Assembly (NCBI RefSeq): GCF_014192645.1
Contig: NZ_JACHYE010000001.1
Span: forward strand, 564,350-628,349
Origin: Herbaspirillum sp. Sphag64
Lineage (GTDB): Bacteria > Pseudomonadota > Gammaproteobacteria > Burkholderiales > Burkholderiaceae_D
DNA: 64,000 nt
Direction: 5' to 3'
In this document: piece by piece, positions 36,570 to 45,952 of the stretch
How the letters are laid out: each line of letters starts with the position of its first letter
Numbering within the stretch: position 1 is the first letter of the stretch
The notes under the pieces: generated by a model
Told to the model about the DNA's origin: nothing
The model's database searches: none
The model's input: the letters and a program-made list of their open reading frames with translations, nothing else
Translations under genes and position numbers: made by a program

Positions 36570-39500
36570 ATGAAACGTATGTTATTCAATGCTACGCAGC
36601 AGGAAGAATTGCGCGTAGCCATCGTTGACGGTCAAAAACTGATCGATATCGATATTGAAGCCACCGGACGCGAACAGCGTAAATCCAATATTTACAAAGG
36701 CGTCATTACCCGCATCGAACCCTCGCTGGAAGCCTGCTTCGTCAATTACGGCGAAGAGCGTCATGGCTTCCTGCCGTTCAAGGAAGTAGCACGTACCTAC
36801 TTCAAGGAAGGCATCGATGTCCGCAACGCCTCGATCAAGGAAGCGCTGCGCGAAGGCCAGGAAATCATCGTCCAGGTCGAAAAGGAAGAACGCGGCAACA
36901 AGGGCGCTGCCCTGACCTCGTTCATCTCGCTGGCTGGTCGTTATCTGGTATTGATGCCGAATAACCCTCGCGGTGGCGGCGTATCGCGTCGCGTCGAAGG
37001 TGAAGACCGTCAGGAACTGCGCGAAACCATGGATAAGCTGGACCTGCCAACCGGCATGTCCGTCATTGCCCGCACCGCCGGTATCGGTCGCAACGTCGAC
37101 GAACTGCAATGGGACTTGAACTACCTGATGCAACTGTGGCGCGCCATTGATGGTGCCGGTCAGTCTGGCTCAGGCGCCTTCCTGATTTATCAGGAATCCT
37201 CGCTGGTGATCCGCGCCATTCGCGATTACTTCCAGCCCGATATCGGCGAAATCCTGATCGATACCGACGACATTCACGAGCAAGCCCAGCAGTTCATGGC
37301 GCATGTCATGCCGGACATGGTTCACCGCGTCAAGCGCTACCGCGACGATGTCCCCCTGTTTTCGCGCTTCCAGATCGAACACCAGATCGAAACAGCCTAT
37401 TCGCGTACCGTGCCCCTGCCTTCCGGCGGCGCTATCGTGATTGACCATACCGAAGCGCTGGTTTCGGTCGACGTCAACTCGGCACGGGCAACCCGTGGTA
37501 GCGATATCGAAACCACAGCGTTCTACACCAATCTCGAAGCCGCCGATGAAGTCGCCCGCCAATTGCGCCTGCGCGATCTGGGTGGTCTGATCGTGATCGA
37601 CTTCATCGACATGGAAAACGCCAAGAACCAGCGTGAAGTCGAATCGCGTCTCAAGGATGCGCTGCACCATGACCGTGCCCGTGTACAAATGGGCAAGATT
37701 TCGCGCTTTGGCCTGATGGAACTGTCACGTCAACGTCTGCGTCCATCGCTGTCCGAAGGCAGCCATGTGACTTGCCCACGTTGCAATGGCACAGGTCACA
37801 TCCGCGATACCGAATCGTCAGCATTGCAAGTCCTGCGCATCATCCAGGAAGAGGCAATGAAGGAAAACTCGGCCGCCATCCACGTGCAGGCACCGGTCGA
37901 TGTGGCCGCCTTCCTGCTCAACGAAAAGCGCGGCGAAATCCTGAAGATCGAAACGCGTCATCGCGTCACGATCATCATGATCCCGAACAAGCACCTGGAA
38001 ACACCGCACTACAAGCTCGAGCGCATCAAGCATGATGATCCGCGCCTGGATGATACTCAGGCCAGCTACACCATGGCAGAGCAGGCAGAAACTGACATCA
38101 GCTACAGCAAGCGCCACAAGGAAGAAGTCAAGCCACGTCAGGAAGCGGTCGTCAAGGGTATTACCCCTGACCAGCCAGCGCCTATCGTGGAACGCAAAGT
38201 CGCTGCAGAGCCGGTACCAACACTGGCACCAGAAGCTGGTCTGCTGGGCAAGATCTGGAGTTTCTTCCGCAAAAAACCGGTGGAACCCGTCGTGGTTGCT
38301 GCTCCGGTAGAAGCCAAGGGTCCACAAAAACGTGACCCGGCAGATCGCAACAACCGTAATCGCAATGGCCGCAACCGCAATGGCGGTGGCAATGGTCGCG
38401 GCCGCAATGAGCGTGAAGAACGCGATGGCACGGCGCAACAGGCAAACGGTGGCCGTGAAGACGGTAACAAGCAGGAAGTCGAAGCCAAACAGCCACGTCA
38501 GCCACGCCAACCGCGTGAAGCACGTGAGCCACGCGAAGATCGTAATGAAGCACGTGAGCCACGCGAGGCCAAGGAAGTGCGCGAGCCACGCCCACCGCGT
38601 GAACCACGCGAGCCACGTCAGCCACGCCCTCCACGTGAAGAGCGCAAGGAGCAAGTCAAAGCTGAAGAGCAATTGCCTCTGGACGCAGTAGCAGTGCCAC
38701 TCAATATCGAAGGCACTGAGGCCGCACAAGTAACAGGCAATCAGGTAGACGGTGCGGAAGACGGTGCAGAACCACGTCGTCGTCGTCGCCGCGGTGGTCG
38801 TAATCGTAATCGCCGTGATCGTGACGGCGCCGAAAACCCGAACGCACAATCAGCGGATGCGGCCGAAGGCGAAGTCAGTGGCAGCGAGGCACCTGCCGAG
38901 CACAATGAAGCGACAGAGTCTATTGCCGCAGCAGCAACAGTTGTTGCCGTTACTACTGAAGTACAGGCAGCAGCGGTCACTGCCCCCGTGGTAGCTGCAG
39001 TAGCAACCGCAGTGGAAGCGCCTGTTGTAGCCGCACCTGAAGTTGCAGTTACGCCGGTTGCATCCGTTGCTGTGAGTGCTCCGGCAGCGCCAGTAGCTCC
39101 AGTAGCGCCGGCTCAAGAGCAAATCAGCCTGTTGCCAGAAGCAGCGCCTGTTGCAGAGGCTGCCATCCCGGTGCCAGCCCCTGTTGCTGCGCCAGCAGTG
39201 GTAGCTGAGGCCCCATTAGCACAGCCAGCTGTTGAAGCTGTAGTGCCAGTGACGGCAACTGAAACCCCAGCCGTCGCTGCCGCAGCAGTAGCAACACCTA
39301 TGGAAGCACCAGCAGTACCGGTGGCGGCTCCAGTCGCGGCGCAAGCAGGAACACCAGCAGCAGCGCCTGCAGATGTACCAAAAGCTGCCAGCAAGATGGC
39401 GGCAGATCTTGATGCGGTATTGGCGGCGGCCGGCCTGGTTCTGGCCAACACCGATCCTAGCAAGCTGCGTGCTGCGCAGGAAGCCGCTGCTCAGATCGTC

Positions 39501-39584
39501 GTGCCAGCACGCGTGCCACGTGAACGCAAGCCATTGCCGCCACAATCGAACGAGCCGCTGGTACAGGTCGAGACACGGCGCTAA
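36570..39584 (+). CDS. rne: Ribonuclease E
   Basis: 1004 residues. The endonuclease that starts mRNA decay and processes rRNA and tRNA, and scaffold of the degradosome. The S1 domain is at about residues 38-120 (GVITRIEPSLEACFVNYGEERHGF). The DNase I-like catalytic domain carries the metal-binding Asp in VSVDVNSARATRG and in LIVIDFIDMENAKNQ. The Zn-link CPRC is near residue 402. After residue 585 the protein is low-complexity: an Asn/Arg-rich segment, a run of PRE/PRQ repeats (about 640-690), six consecutive Arg near 734, and an Ala/Val/Pro tail (about 787-943). It ends in a conserved LVQVETRR. GGAG precedes the ATG. Confidence 0.96.
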   Translation: MKRMLFNATQQEELRVAIVDGQKLIDIDIEATGREQRKSNIYKGVITRIEPSLEACFVNYGEERHGFLPFKEVARTYFKEGIDVRNASIKEALREGQEIIVQVEKEERGNKGAALTSFISLAGRYLVLMPNNPRGGGVSRRVEGEDRQELRETMDKLDLPTGMSVIARTAGIGRNVDELQWDLNYLMQLWRAIDGAGQSGSGAFLIYQESSLVIRAIRDYFQPDIGEILIDTDDIHEQAQQFMAHVMPDMVHRVKRYRDDVPLFSRFQIEHQIETAYSRTVPLPSGGAIVIDHTEALVSVDVNSARATRGSDIETTAFYTNLEAADEVARQLRLRDLGGLIVIDFIDMENAKNQREVESRLKDALHHDRARVQMGKISRFGLMELSRQRLRPSLSEGSHVTCPRCNGTGHIRDTESSALQVLRIIQEEAMKENSAAIHVQAPVDVAAFLLNEKRGEILKIETRHRVTIIMIPNKHLETPHYKLERIKHDDPRLDDTQASYTMAEQAETDISYSKRHKEEVKPRQEAVVKGITPDQPAPIVERKVAAEPVPTLAPEAGLLGKIWSFFRKKPVEPVVVAAPVEAKGPQKRDPADRNNRNRNGRNRNGGGNGRGRNEREERDGTAQQANGGREDGNKQEVEAKQPRQPRQPREAREPREDRNEAREPREAKEVREPRPPREPREPRQPRPPREERKEQVKAEEQLPLDAVAVPLNIEGTEAAQVTGNQVDGAEDGAEPRRRRRRGGRNRNRRDRDGAENPNAQSADAAEGEVSGSEAPAEHNEATESIAAAATVVAVTTEVQAAAVTAPVVAAVATAVEAPVVAAPEVAVTPVASVAVSAPAAPVAPVAPAQEQISLLPEAAPVAEAAIPVPAPVAAPAVVAEAPLAQPAVEAVVPVTATETPAVAAAAVATPMEAPAVPVAAPVAAQAGTPAAAPADVPKAASKMAADLDAVLAAAGLVLANTDPSKLRAAQEAAAQIVVPARVPRERKPLPPQSNEPLVQVETRR

Positions 39585-39622
39585 AACTTGAACTGGTAGC
39601 AAGTACCTTGCTGTACTGACAT

Positions 39623-39650
39623 AAAAAAGGGAGTGAAAACTCCCTTTTTT
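39623..39650 (+). terminator. Terminator of rne
   Basis: A perfect 12-bp stem AAAAAAGGGAGT/ACTCCCTTTTTT with a GAAA tetraloop (39635-39638), 38 bases after the rne stop. Confidence 0.93.
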
Positions 39651-39815
39651 ATCGTCTGAGCACTAGCAAGCAATGACAACAATTCCACGCGCTCGAATGT
39701 GCAGATGCAGCATGAGCACAGACCAGATTGATGCCGTTGTCAGCTTGCTGTATCCGGCTCGCACAAAGCACTCTGTGCTCTGCCCAATAGCCTGCATCAT
39801 GCTATCTTTACGTGT

Positions 39816-40928
39816 ATGAACCAGCGCATTATTCCGATCGTCGATATCCGCCCGCAAATCAGCATGGTGAATATTCCCTCTGATCTGCAGGCACCTAGTG
39901 GCTTGCTGACCGACGCGTTGGCGCGTCCGCTACAGGATTTGCGTATCTCAGTGACAGATCGCTGCAATTTTCGCTGTGTCTACTGCATGCCCAAGGAGGT
40001 GTTCGACAAGGATTACCAGTTCCTGCCGCATTCCTCGCTACTCTCCTTCGAAGAAATCACACGGCTTGCCAAGTTGTTTGTGGCACACGGCGTACGCAAG
40101 ATACGCCTGACTGGCGGAGAACCGCTGTTACGCAAGCATCTGGAAAGACTGGTCCGCATGCTCAGTGAAATTCGTACCGTCGATGGCAACGAGATCGATC
40201 TGACGCTCACCACCAATGGCACGCTGCTGGCGCAAAAGGCGCAGATGCTCAAGGATGCCGGACTCAAGCGGGTTACCGTCTCGCTGGATGCGCTTGACGA
40301 AGCCAATTTCAAACGCATGAATGATGTTGATGTCAGCGTGGCGCAAGTACTGCGCGGGCTGGAGGTCGCGGATAAGGTTGGCCTCGGTCCAATCAAGATC
40401 AACATGGTGGTCAAAAAAGGCGTCAATGATCAGGAAATCCTGCCCATGGCACGCTATTTCAAAAATTCGCCGTTTATCCTGCGCTTCATTGAATACATGG
40501 ATGTCGGGAGTTCCAACGGCTGGAGCATGGATGAAGTCCTGCCGTCGAGCGATGTGATCAGCCGCATCAACGCAGAAATGCCCCTGGCACCGATCGATGC
40601 CAACTATGCCGGTGAAACGGCACAGCGCTGGCGCTATCTGGATGGCGGCGGTGAAGTTGGTGTCATTTCCAGTGTGACACAGGCATTCTGTCAGGACTGT
40701 ACGCGTGCACGCCTGTCGACTGAAGGGAAAATCTATTCCTGCCTCTTTGCCTCAACTGGCCATGATTTGCGTGCGCTGTTGCGCAGCGATAGCACCGATG
40801 CACACATCGCCAGCGCCATTGCCGCAATCTGGGGTCAACGCGGTGACCGCTACTCGGAACTGCGCAGTCAGTTTCAGGCGCCAGCTACTGTGCCGCGCAA
40901 GGTAGAAATGTCATATATCGGCGGCTGA
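39816..40928 (+). CDS. moaA: GTP 3',8-cyclase (molybdenum cofactor synthesis)
   Basis: 370 residues. The radical-SAM enzyme that begins molybdopterin synthesis from GTP. The SAM cluster motif is CNFRCVYC in [27 protein letters not shown] follows. The C-terminal second [4Fe-4S] site shows as [21 protein letters not shown]. The N-terminal extension of about 40 residues is normal in Burkholderiales. It begins a tight moaA-mobA-moeA run (one base, then none between the genes). The product supports the formate dehydrogenase encoded 20 kb away. No clear ribosome site precedes the ATG at 39816. Confidence 0.95.
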   Translation: MNQRIIPIVDIRPQISMVNIPSDLQAPSGLLTDALARPLQDLRISVTDRCNFRCVYCMPKEVFDKDYQFLPHSSLLSFEEITRLAKLFVAHGVRKIRLTGGEPLLRKHLERLVRMLSEIRTVDGNEIDLTLTTNGTLLAQKAQMLKDAGLKRVTVSLDALDEANFKRMNDVDVSVAQVLRGLEVADKVGLGPIKINMVVKKGVNDQEILPMARYFKNSPFILRFIEYMDVGSSNGWSMDEVLPSSDVISRINAEMPLAPIDANYAGETAQRWRYLDGGGEVGVISSVTQAFCQDCTRARLSTEGKIYSCLFASTGHDLRALLRSDSTDAHIASAIAAIWGQRGDRYSELRSQFQAPATVPRKVEMSYIGG

Positions 40929-40929
40929 T

Positions 40930-41544
40930 ATGAGTATTGCCAGAGAACAGATCACGGGACTGATACTGGCTGGTGGTCAGGGTAGTCGTATGGGACATGT
41001 GGACAAAGGTCTGCAGCTCTTTCGTGGTCAGGCAATGGTCGCCCACGTGATTACCCGCCTACTACCTCAGGTACATGCCGTGGCAATCAATGCCAATCGC
41101 AACGATCAACTGTACGCAGCGTATGGCTTGCCGATCTGGCCCGACCGCACGACCGAGTTTGCGGGGCCACTGGCCGGTCTGCAAAGCGGGCTCGAACATT
41201 GCCTAACCGACTATCTGCTGGCGGTACCATGCGACTCACCGTGGCTGCCGACAGATTTGGTCAGCCGCCTGGCGACAGCACTGATGCAGCAGGAAAAAGA
41301 TGCTGCCTTTGCCATCACGCCGCAACATCGGCATCCCGTATTTTGCTTACTGAAAAAAACTGTCCTGCCAGCACTGAACCATTTCCTGCAACAGGATGGC
41401 CGCAAAATGGAGCGCTGGTTTGCCAGCATCGCTAGTGCGGCGGTGTCATTTGAGAATGAGCGTGCCTTCAGCAATATCAACACTTTGCAAGAGCTGCACA
41501 CGTTGGAAAGCAGCGACTATCTTGCGCAACCGGATTGTGAATAA
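40930..41544 (+). CDS. mobA: Molybdenum cofactor guanylyltransferase
   Basis: 204 residues. It joins GMP to molybdopterin to form the MGD used by formate dehydrogenase. The nucleotide-binding start GLILAGGQGSRMGHVDKGLQ is diagnostic, then LPIWPDRTTEFAGPLAGLQSGLEH and LLAVPCDSPWLPTDL with the metal-binding Asp, and the end FSNINTLQEL. It starts one base after the moaA stop and ends directly before the moeA ATG. Confidence 0.95.
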   Translation: MSIAREQITGLILAGGQGSRMGHVDKGLQLFRGQAMVAHVITRLLPQVHAVAINANRNDQLYAAYGLPIWPDRTTEFAGPLAGLQSGLEHCLTDYLLAVPCDSPWLPTDLVSRLATALMQQEKDAAFAITPQHRHPVFCLLKKTVLPALNHFLQQDGRKMERWFASIASAAVSFENERAFSNINTLQELHTLESSDYLAQPDCE

Positions 41545-42837
41545 ATGACGCCCGATTCTCTCTCCGCCATTATCAGCTGCATCTCCGGCTATGACCCGGA
41601 TGCCATGACTGTGCCCCAGGCACAGCAAATCATTCAAGACTTCATCACGCCACTGCACGCGGTTGAGCAAGTGGCCATCCGTAGTGCCCTGGACCGGGTT
41701 CTGGCACGCGACGTTATCTCTGCCATCGACGTACCCGCCAACGATAATTCAGCCATGGACGGCTACGCACTGCGCGGCGACGATCTGGATCAGCCATTTC
41801 CACTGCAGTTGGGCATTGTCGGCAGCGTGCATGCTGGGCAACGCTTTACCGGTAAGGTCGGCCCGGGAGAATGTGTTCGCATCATGACTGGTGCTGCGAT
41901 GCCGGCCGATTGCGATACGGTGATTCCACAAGAATTCACACACCAGCAATCGCCACAAGACGATCACGTGACGATTCCGGCGGCGTCTGTGCGGCGCGGC
42001 GACAATCGACGCTTGCGTGGTGAAGACCTGCGACTCGGCCAGGTAGCGCTGCGTGGCGGCAAGCTGCTAAGACCGGCCGATATTGGCTTGCTCGCTTCGC
42101 TGGGCGTGCCCGAGATTGCTGTGCAACGGCGGCTACGGGTAGCCTTCTTTTCTACCGGTGACGAATTGCGCTCAGTGGGAGAAACACTGGACGCTGGCTG
42201 CGTCTACGACTCGAATCGCTATACGCTGTATGGCATGCTGGCACGACTGGGGTGCGACATGATTGACATGGGCGTGGTCAAGGATGATCCGATTGCCATG
42301 GAAGCGGCATTTCGCAGTGCCTGCGAACAGGCCGATGCCGTCATCACCTCAGGTGGCGTCTCCGTCGGCGCGGCAGATTACACCAAACAAACCATGAGCA
42401 AGCTGGGCGAGATGCTGTTCTGGAAAATCGGCATGCGGCCCGGCCGCCCAATGGCGTTCGGGCGCATCAGTTCGCAAGGGCGCAGCGCCTATCTGTTTGG
42501 TCTGCCGGGCAATCCGGTGGCGGTCATGGTGAGCTTCTACTTTTTCGTGCGAGATGCTTTGCTACGCATGATGGGGGCTGACGCCGCACCGCTGCCACGC
42601 TTGTCGGTTCCCTCGCTTTCGGCGATTCGCAAAAAGCCCGGGCGCACTGAATATCAACGCGGAATTCTCGCTCTGGATGCCAGCGGGCACTGGCAGGTGC
42701 GCCTGACCGGTGCGCAAGGCTCGGGCATCTTGCGCTCGATGTCCGACGCCAACTGCATCATTGTTCTCAACGATGCACAAGGCGACGTCGTCGCCGGTGA
42801 TCCGGTACAGGTTGTGTTGTTTGACGGTCTGACCTGA
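41545..42837 (+). CDS. moeA: Molybdopterin molybdenumtransferase
   Basis: 430 residues. MoeA inserts molybdate into adenylated molybdopterin. Typical parts are the NDNSAMDGYALRGDDL active-site block, GECVRIMTGAAMPADCDTVIPQE, FSTGDELRSVGETLDAGCVYDSN, VITSGGVSVGAADYTK and GRPMAFG...FGLPGNPVAVMVSFYFFV. The first ~25 residues before the family core are extra but usual in relatives. The ATG abuts the mobA stop (TAAATG). Confidence 0.95.
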   Translation: MTPDSLSAIISCISGYDPDAMTVPQAQQIIQDFITPLHAVEQVAIRSALDRVLARDVISAIDVPANDNSAMDGYALRGDDLDQPFPLQLGIVGSVHAGQRFTGKVGPGECVRIMTGAAMPADCDTVIPQEFTHQQSPQDDHVTIPAASVRRGDNRRLRGEDLRLGQVALRGGKLLRPADIGLLASLGVPEIAVQRRLRVAFFSTGDELRSVGETLDAGCVYDSNRYTLYGMLARLGCDMIDMGVVKDDPIAMEAAFRSACEQADAVITSGGVSVGAADYTKQTMSKLGEMLFWKIGMRPGRPMAFGRISSQGRSAYLFGLPGNPVAVMVSFYFFVRDALLRMMGADAAPLPRLSVPSLSAIRKKPGRTEYQRGILALDASGHWQVRLTGAQGSGILRSMSDANCIIVLNDAQGDVVAGDPVQVVLFDGLT

Positions 42838-42844
42838 ACCAGCC

Positions 42845-44248
42845 ATGAGCTTGTTGACGCATTTTCAGCAACTCCATCAACGTACCCGCACCGCACTTGA
42901 GGTACCTTGGGCACAGCGTCGGGATCGTCTGCTGCGACTGCGTCATTTACTGTTGCATCATCAGGATCAGTTGGCGGCAGCGATCAGTACCGATTTCGGC
43001 AATCGGTCCCGACACGAAACGCAATTTCTGGAAGTTTTTACCAGCCTGCAGGCGATTGATCACGCCTTGCGCCATGGACAGCGCTGGATGCGTGCGCAAA
43101 GGCGTCCGACTGCACTCTGGTACCTGCCTGCCGGGAATCGACTATTGCCACAGCCACTGGGCGTGATCGGCATTGTGACGCCATGGAATTATCCGCTGTT
43201 GCTCACCATCGGTCCCTTGGTTTGTGCGCTGGCAGCAGGCAATCTGGCAATGATCAAGCTCTCTGAAGCCAGCCCAGCGTTTGGCAAGCTGTTTGCGCAT
43301 CTGATGTATCAAGTATTTGGTGAGGATGAAATTGTCGTCATCAATGGTGACGTCGAGATCGCCCGGGAATTCTGCGCCCTGCCCTTTGACCATCTCCTGT
43401 TCACCGGCTCTACCGCTGTCGGGCGCGAGGTAATGCGCATGGCCAGTGCCAACCTGACCCCGGTGACGCTGGAACTGGGTGGCAAATCCCCCGCCATCAT
43501 TGGCCCCTACGCCGACTTCCGACATGCGGTGACACGTACCCTGAGCGGTAAATTACGCAATGCCGGACAAACCTGCATTGCCCCTGATTATGTCCTTTTA
43601 CCCAAGGGACAGGAGCAGGCCTTCATCGACTGTGCGCGCGAGGTTGTCGCCAGCCACTACCCGGCACTGAACGACGAGCGGCTTGAGACCAATGATTACA
43701 GCAGCATCATCAACGACCATCACTATGCCCGCTTGCAGGCTTTATGCAGCGACGCCCAAGCACATGGTGCGCAACTCACGCCACTTAGCGCACGACCAGC
43801 GCATGACTCACAACGCTTGTTACCACCATTGATCGTGACCGGGATCAGCGCTGGTGCGCGCATTCTGGATGAAGAAATTTTTGGGCCGCTGCTGCCCTTG
43901 ATTACCTATGACGATATCGATACAGCGATCCGCTATGTCAATGCCCGTCCGCGGCCATTGGCTCTGTATGTCTTCGATACACAAAAGACTGTGATTGATA
44001 AGGTGCTACAACAGACCATCAGCGGCGGCGTCACCGTCAACGACACGCTGCTCCACATCGCCCAGGAAGATCTCCCCTTTGGTGGCGTTGGTGCTTCCGG
44101 CATGGGTGCTTATCACGGTGAAGACGGCTTCCAGCGCTTGTCGCACATGAAGCCGGTGTTCCGGCAAAGCCGCCTCAATCTGATACGCTGGTTCAACCCG
44201 CCCTATGGCCGGTTATTTTCGCTGCTGATGAAATTGTTGCTCCGTTGA
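42845..44248 (+). CDS. Aldehyde dehydrogenase, coniferyl aldehyde dehydrogenase type
   Basis: 467 residues. NAD(P)+-dependent oxidation of an aldehyde to its acid. The sequence fits the coniferyl-aldehyde dehydrogenase (CalB) branch: short N-terminus, GIVTPWNYPLLLTIGPLVCALAAGN, TGSTAVGREVM, catalytic Glu in LELGGKSP, and Cys in NAGQTCIAPDYVLLP. The end (GMGAYHGEDGFQRLSHMKPV) is typical of class 3-like ALDHs. Starting 7 bases after moeA, it may ride on the same transcript. The real substrate could be a fatty or aromatic aldehyde. Confidence 0.9.
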   Translation: MSLLTHFQQLHQRTRTALEVPWAQRRDRLLRLRHLLLHHQDQLAAAISTDFGNRSRHETQFLEVFTSLQAIDHALRHGQRWMRAQRRPTALWYLPAGNRLLPQPLGVIGIVTPWNYPLLLTIGPLVCALAAGNLAMIKLSEASPAFGKLFAHLMYQVFGEDEIVVINGDVEIAREFCALPFDHLLFTGSTAVGREVMRMASANLTPVTLELGGKSPAIIGPYADFRHAVTRTLSGKLRNAGQTCIAPDYVLLPKGQEQAFIDCAREVVASHYPALNDERLETNDYSSIINDHHYARLQALCSDAQAHGAQLTPLSARPAHDSQRLLPPLIVTGISAGARILDEEIFGPLLPLITYDDIDTAIRYVNARPRPLALYVFDTQKTVIDKVLQQTISGGVTVNDTLLHIAQEDLPFGGVGASGMGAYHGEDGFQRLSHMKPVFRQSRLNLIRWFNPPYGRLFSLLMKLLLR

Positions 44249-44271
44249 TCTTCCGGTTCAGGCAGACAATG

Positions 44272-45759
44272 TCACAGCAGTTCAGTTTGCCCATCACCGT
44301 CCATGCTGACGTCAGCATCGCTGGTCCCCAGCAGTTTCTGCGCTGTCTCACTGGGCAAAGCCTCGACTGACTTGAGCTTGCGCGACATCTGACGCGTCCG
44401 TGTTTCTGCTTGCTCAATGTTTTTAGCGGCACGCTCCAGCGTACTTTTGGTAGCCGCCAATACATCGCCGAACTTGCCAAATTCGGTTTTGACGGCACCC
44501 AGTACTTGCCACACTTCTGACGAACGTTTCTCCAGTGCCAGCGTACGGAATCCCATCTGCAAACTATTGAGCAAGGCCGACAAGGTCGATGGACCGGCAA
44601 TGCTGACCCGCAAATTGCGCTGCAGCTCGTCCGATAAACCCGGGCGACGCATCACTTCCGCATACAACCCCTCGGTCGGCAGGAACAGGATCGCGAAATC
44701 GGTCGTCAACGGCGGCGACAGATATTTCTCAGCGATGGTCTTGGCTTCATTGCGCACGGCGCGTTCCAGCTCGCGACCGGCAGTGGCGACGCCATCAGCA
44801 TCGGCGCGATCAGCAGCATCCGCCAGTCGTTCGTACTGCTCCTTGGGGAATTTGGCATCAATCGGCATCCAGACAGGCGTACCACCATCATCGTTACCTG
44901 GGAGCTTGATCGCAAACTCGACCCGCTCGCCACTGTTAGGGACGGTCTCGACGTTCTTGGCATATTGATCGGGCGTGAGCACCTGTTCCAGCAGCATTTC
45001 CAGTTGGACTTCGCCCCAGGTACCACGTGTCTTGACATTGGTCAGCACCCGCTTGAGGTCGCCAACACCAATGGCCAGCTGCTGCATTTCGCCGAGTCCC
45101 TGATGAACCTTCTCCAGACGATCAGAGACCAGCTTGAAGGATTCGCCTAACCGCTGTTCCAGTGTGGCGTGCAGTTTCTCGTCAACGGTCTTGCGCATCT
45201 CTTCAAGGCGATTGCCGTTGTCCAGTTGCAGATCCTTGATCTTGGCTTCCAGTGTGGCGCGCACTTCTGCCATGCGCTGCGCATTCGATTCGGTCAGCGT
45301 CGACAACGTCTGATTGAGCGTATCGCCAAACCGTTGCAATGAAGCGGCCTGCTCCTCGCGATTGACCTGCGCCTGCAGATTCATGGTCTGGCGCATGCCA
45401 TCGAGTTGCTGGGCGTTGGTTTGATTGAGCTTGAACAGCTGCTGGGCAAAACCATCAATCTGCTGATTCTGCAGCGTGGCTACACTGGTCAGTTGCGTTG
45501 CCAGGGTCTGCTGCAGTTGGCTGAAATTACCCCCAAGCTCCTGACGTGTAGCTTGTGCATTGTTCTGCAGCTGGTTACGCAACTCGCGCTCGCTGCGTTC
45601 AGCCAGATCCTGCTGGTGGCGTTGGAGCTGCTCCTGCAATCCTTGTAGGGCAGCATCCATGTCCGCGCCCTGATCACTGCGACTGCGGAGCAGTATCAAT
45701 AGCTGCAGGACCAGCCCGAGGGTAACCAAGGCGATAAGTGTCAATTCAATAGGATTCAT
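44272..45759 (-). CDS. rmuC: DNA recombination protein RmuC
   Basis: 495 residues. It has one N-terminal membrane helix (residues 5-24), a long Gln-rich coiled coil (about 35-190) and then the RmuC nuclease-like domain with GTWGEVQLEMLLEQVLTPDQYAKNV, PIDAKFPKEQYERL and FLPTEGLYAEVMRRPGL. The family limits inversion at short inverted repeats. It is convergent with the aldehyde dehydrogenase, 23 bases apart, and monocistronic. Confidence 0.94.
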   Translation of the reverse strand: MNPIELTLIALVTLGLVLQLLILLRSRSDQGADMDAALQGLQEQLQRHQQDLAERSERELRNQLQNNAQATRQELGGNFSQLQQTLATQLTSVATLQNQQIDGFAQQLFKLNQTNAQQLDGMRQTMNLQAQVNREEQAASLQRFGDTLNQTLSTLTESNAQRMAEVRATLEAKIKDLQLDNGNRLEEMRKTVDEKLHATLEQRLGESFKLVSDRLEKVHQGLGEMQQLAIGVGDLKRVLTNVKTRGTWGEVQLEMLLEQVLTPDQYAKNVETVPNSGERVEFAIKLPGNDDGGTPVWMPIDAKFPKEQYERLADAADRADADGVATAGRELERAVRNEAKTIAEKYLSPPLTTDFAILFLPTEGLYAEVMRRPGLSDELQRNLRVSIAGPSTLSALLNSLQMGFRTLALEKRSSEVWQVLGAVKTEFGKFGDVLAATKSTLERAAKNIEQAETRTRQMSRKLKSVEALPSETAQKLLGTSDADVSMDGDGQTELL

Positions 45760-45952
45760 GTCAATGCCGGGATGGAGAAATCAGGTCAGTGGTACAGCCG
45801 TGCTTTCGAGACATCGGCTGACGGGCGCCTATTATTAGCCAATTGCCAGCCGATTTCATCAAATTTTACGCGCCATCTCAACACTATGTTCCCAGCACAC
45901 GACCTAAGGTCAACGCTTTTATGCGCAGGCCCTATGCCTCCCCCACAATGCA

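Noticed and set aside
38400-38660. Repeated CACGTGAGCC-like units as a CRISPR-like array
   Set aside because: They are codon-level repeats of PRE/PRQ in the rne tail, with no unique spacers and no cas genes.
37818-38849. Long minus-strand frame inside rne
   Set aside because: It arises from the Arg/Pro/Ala-rich repeats read backward (Trp/Leu/Phe-rich); no start signal or domain.
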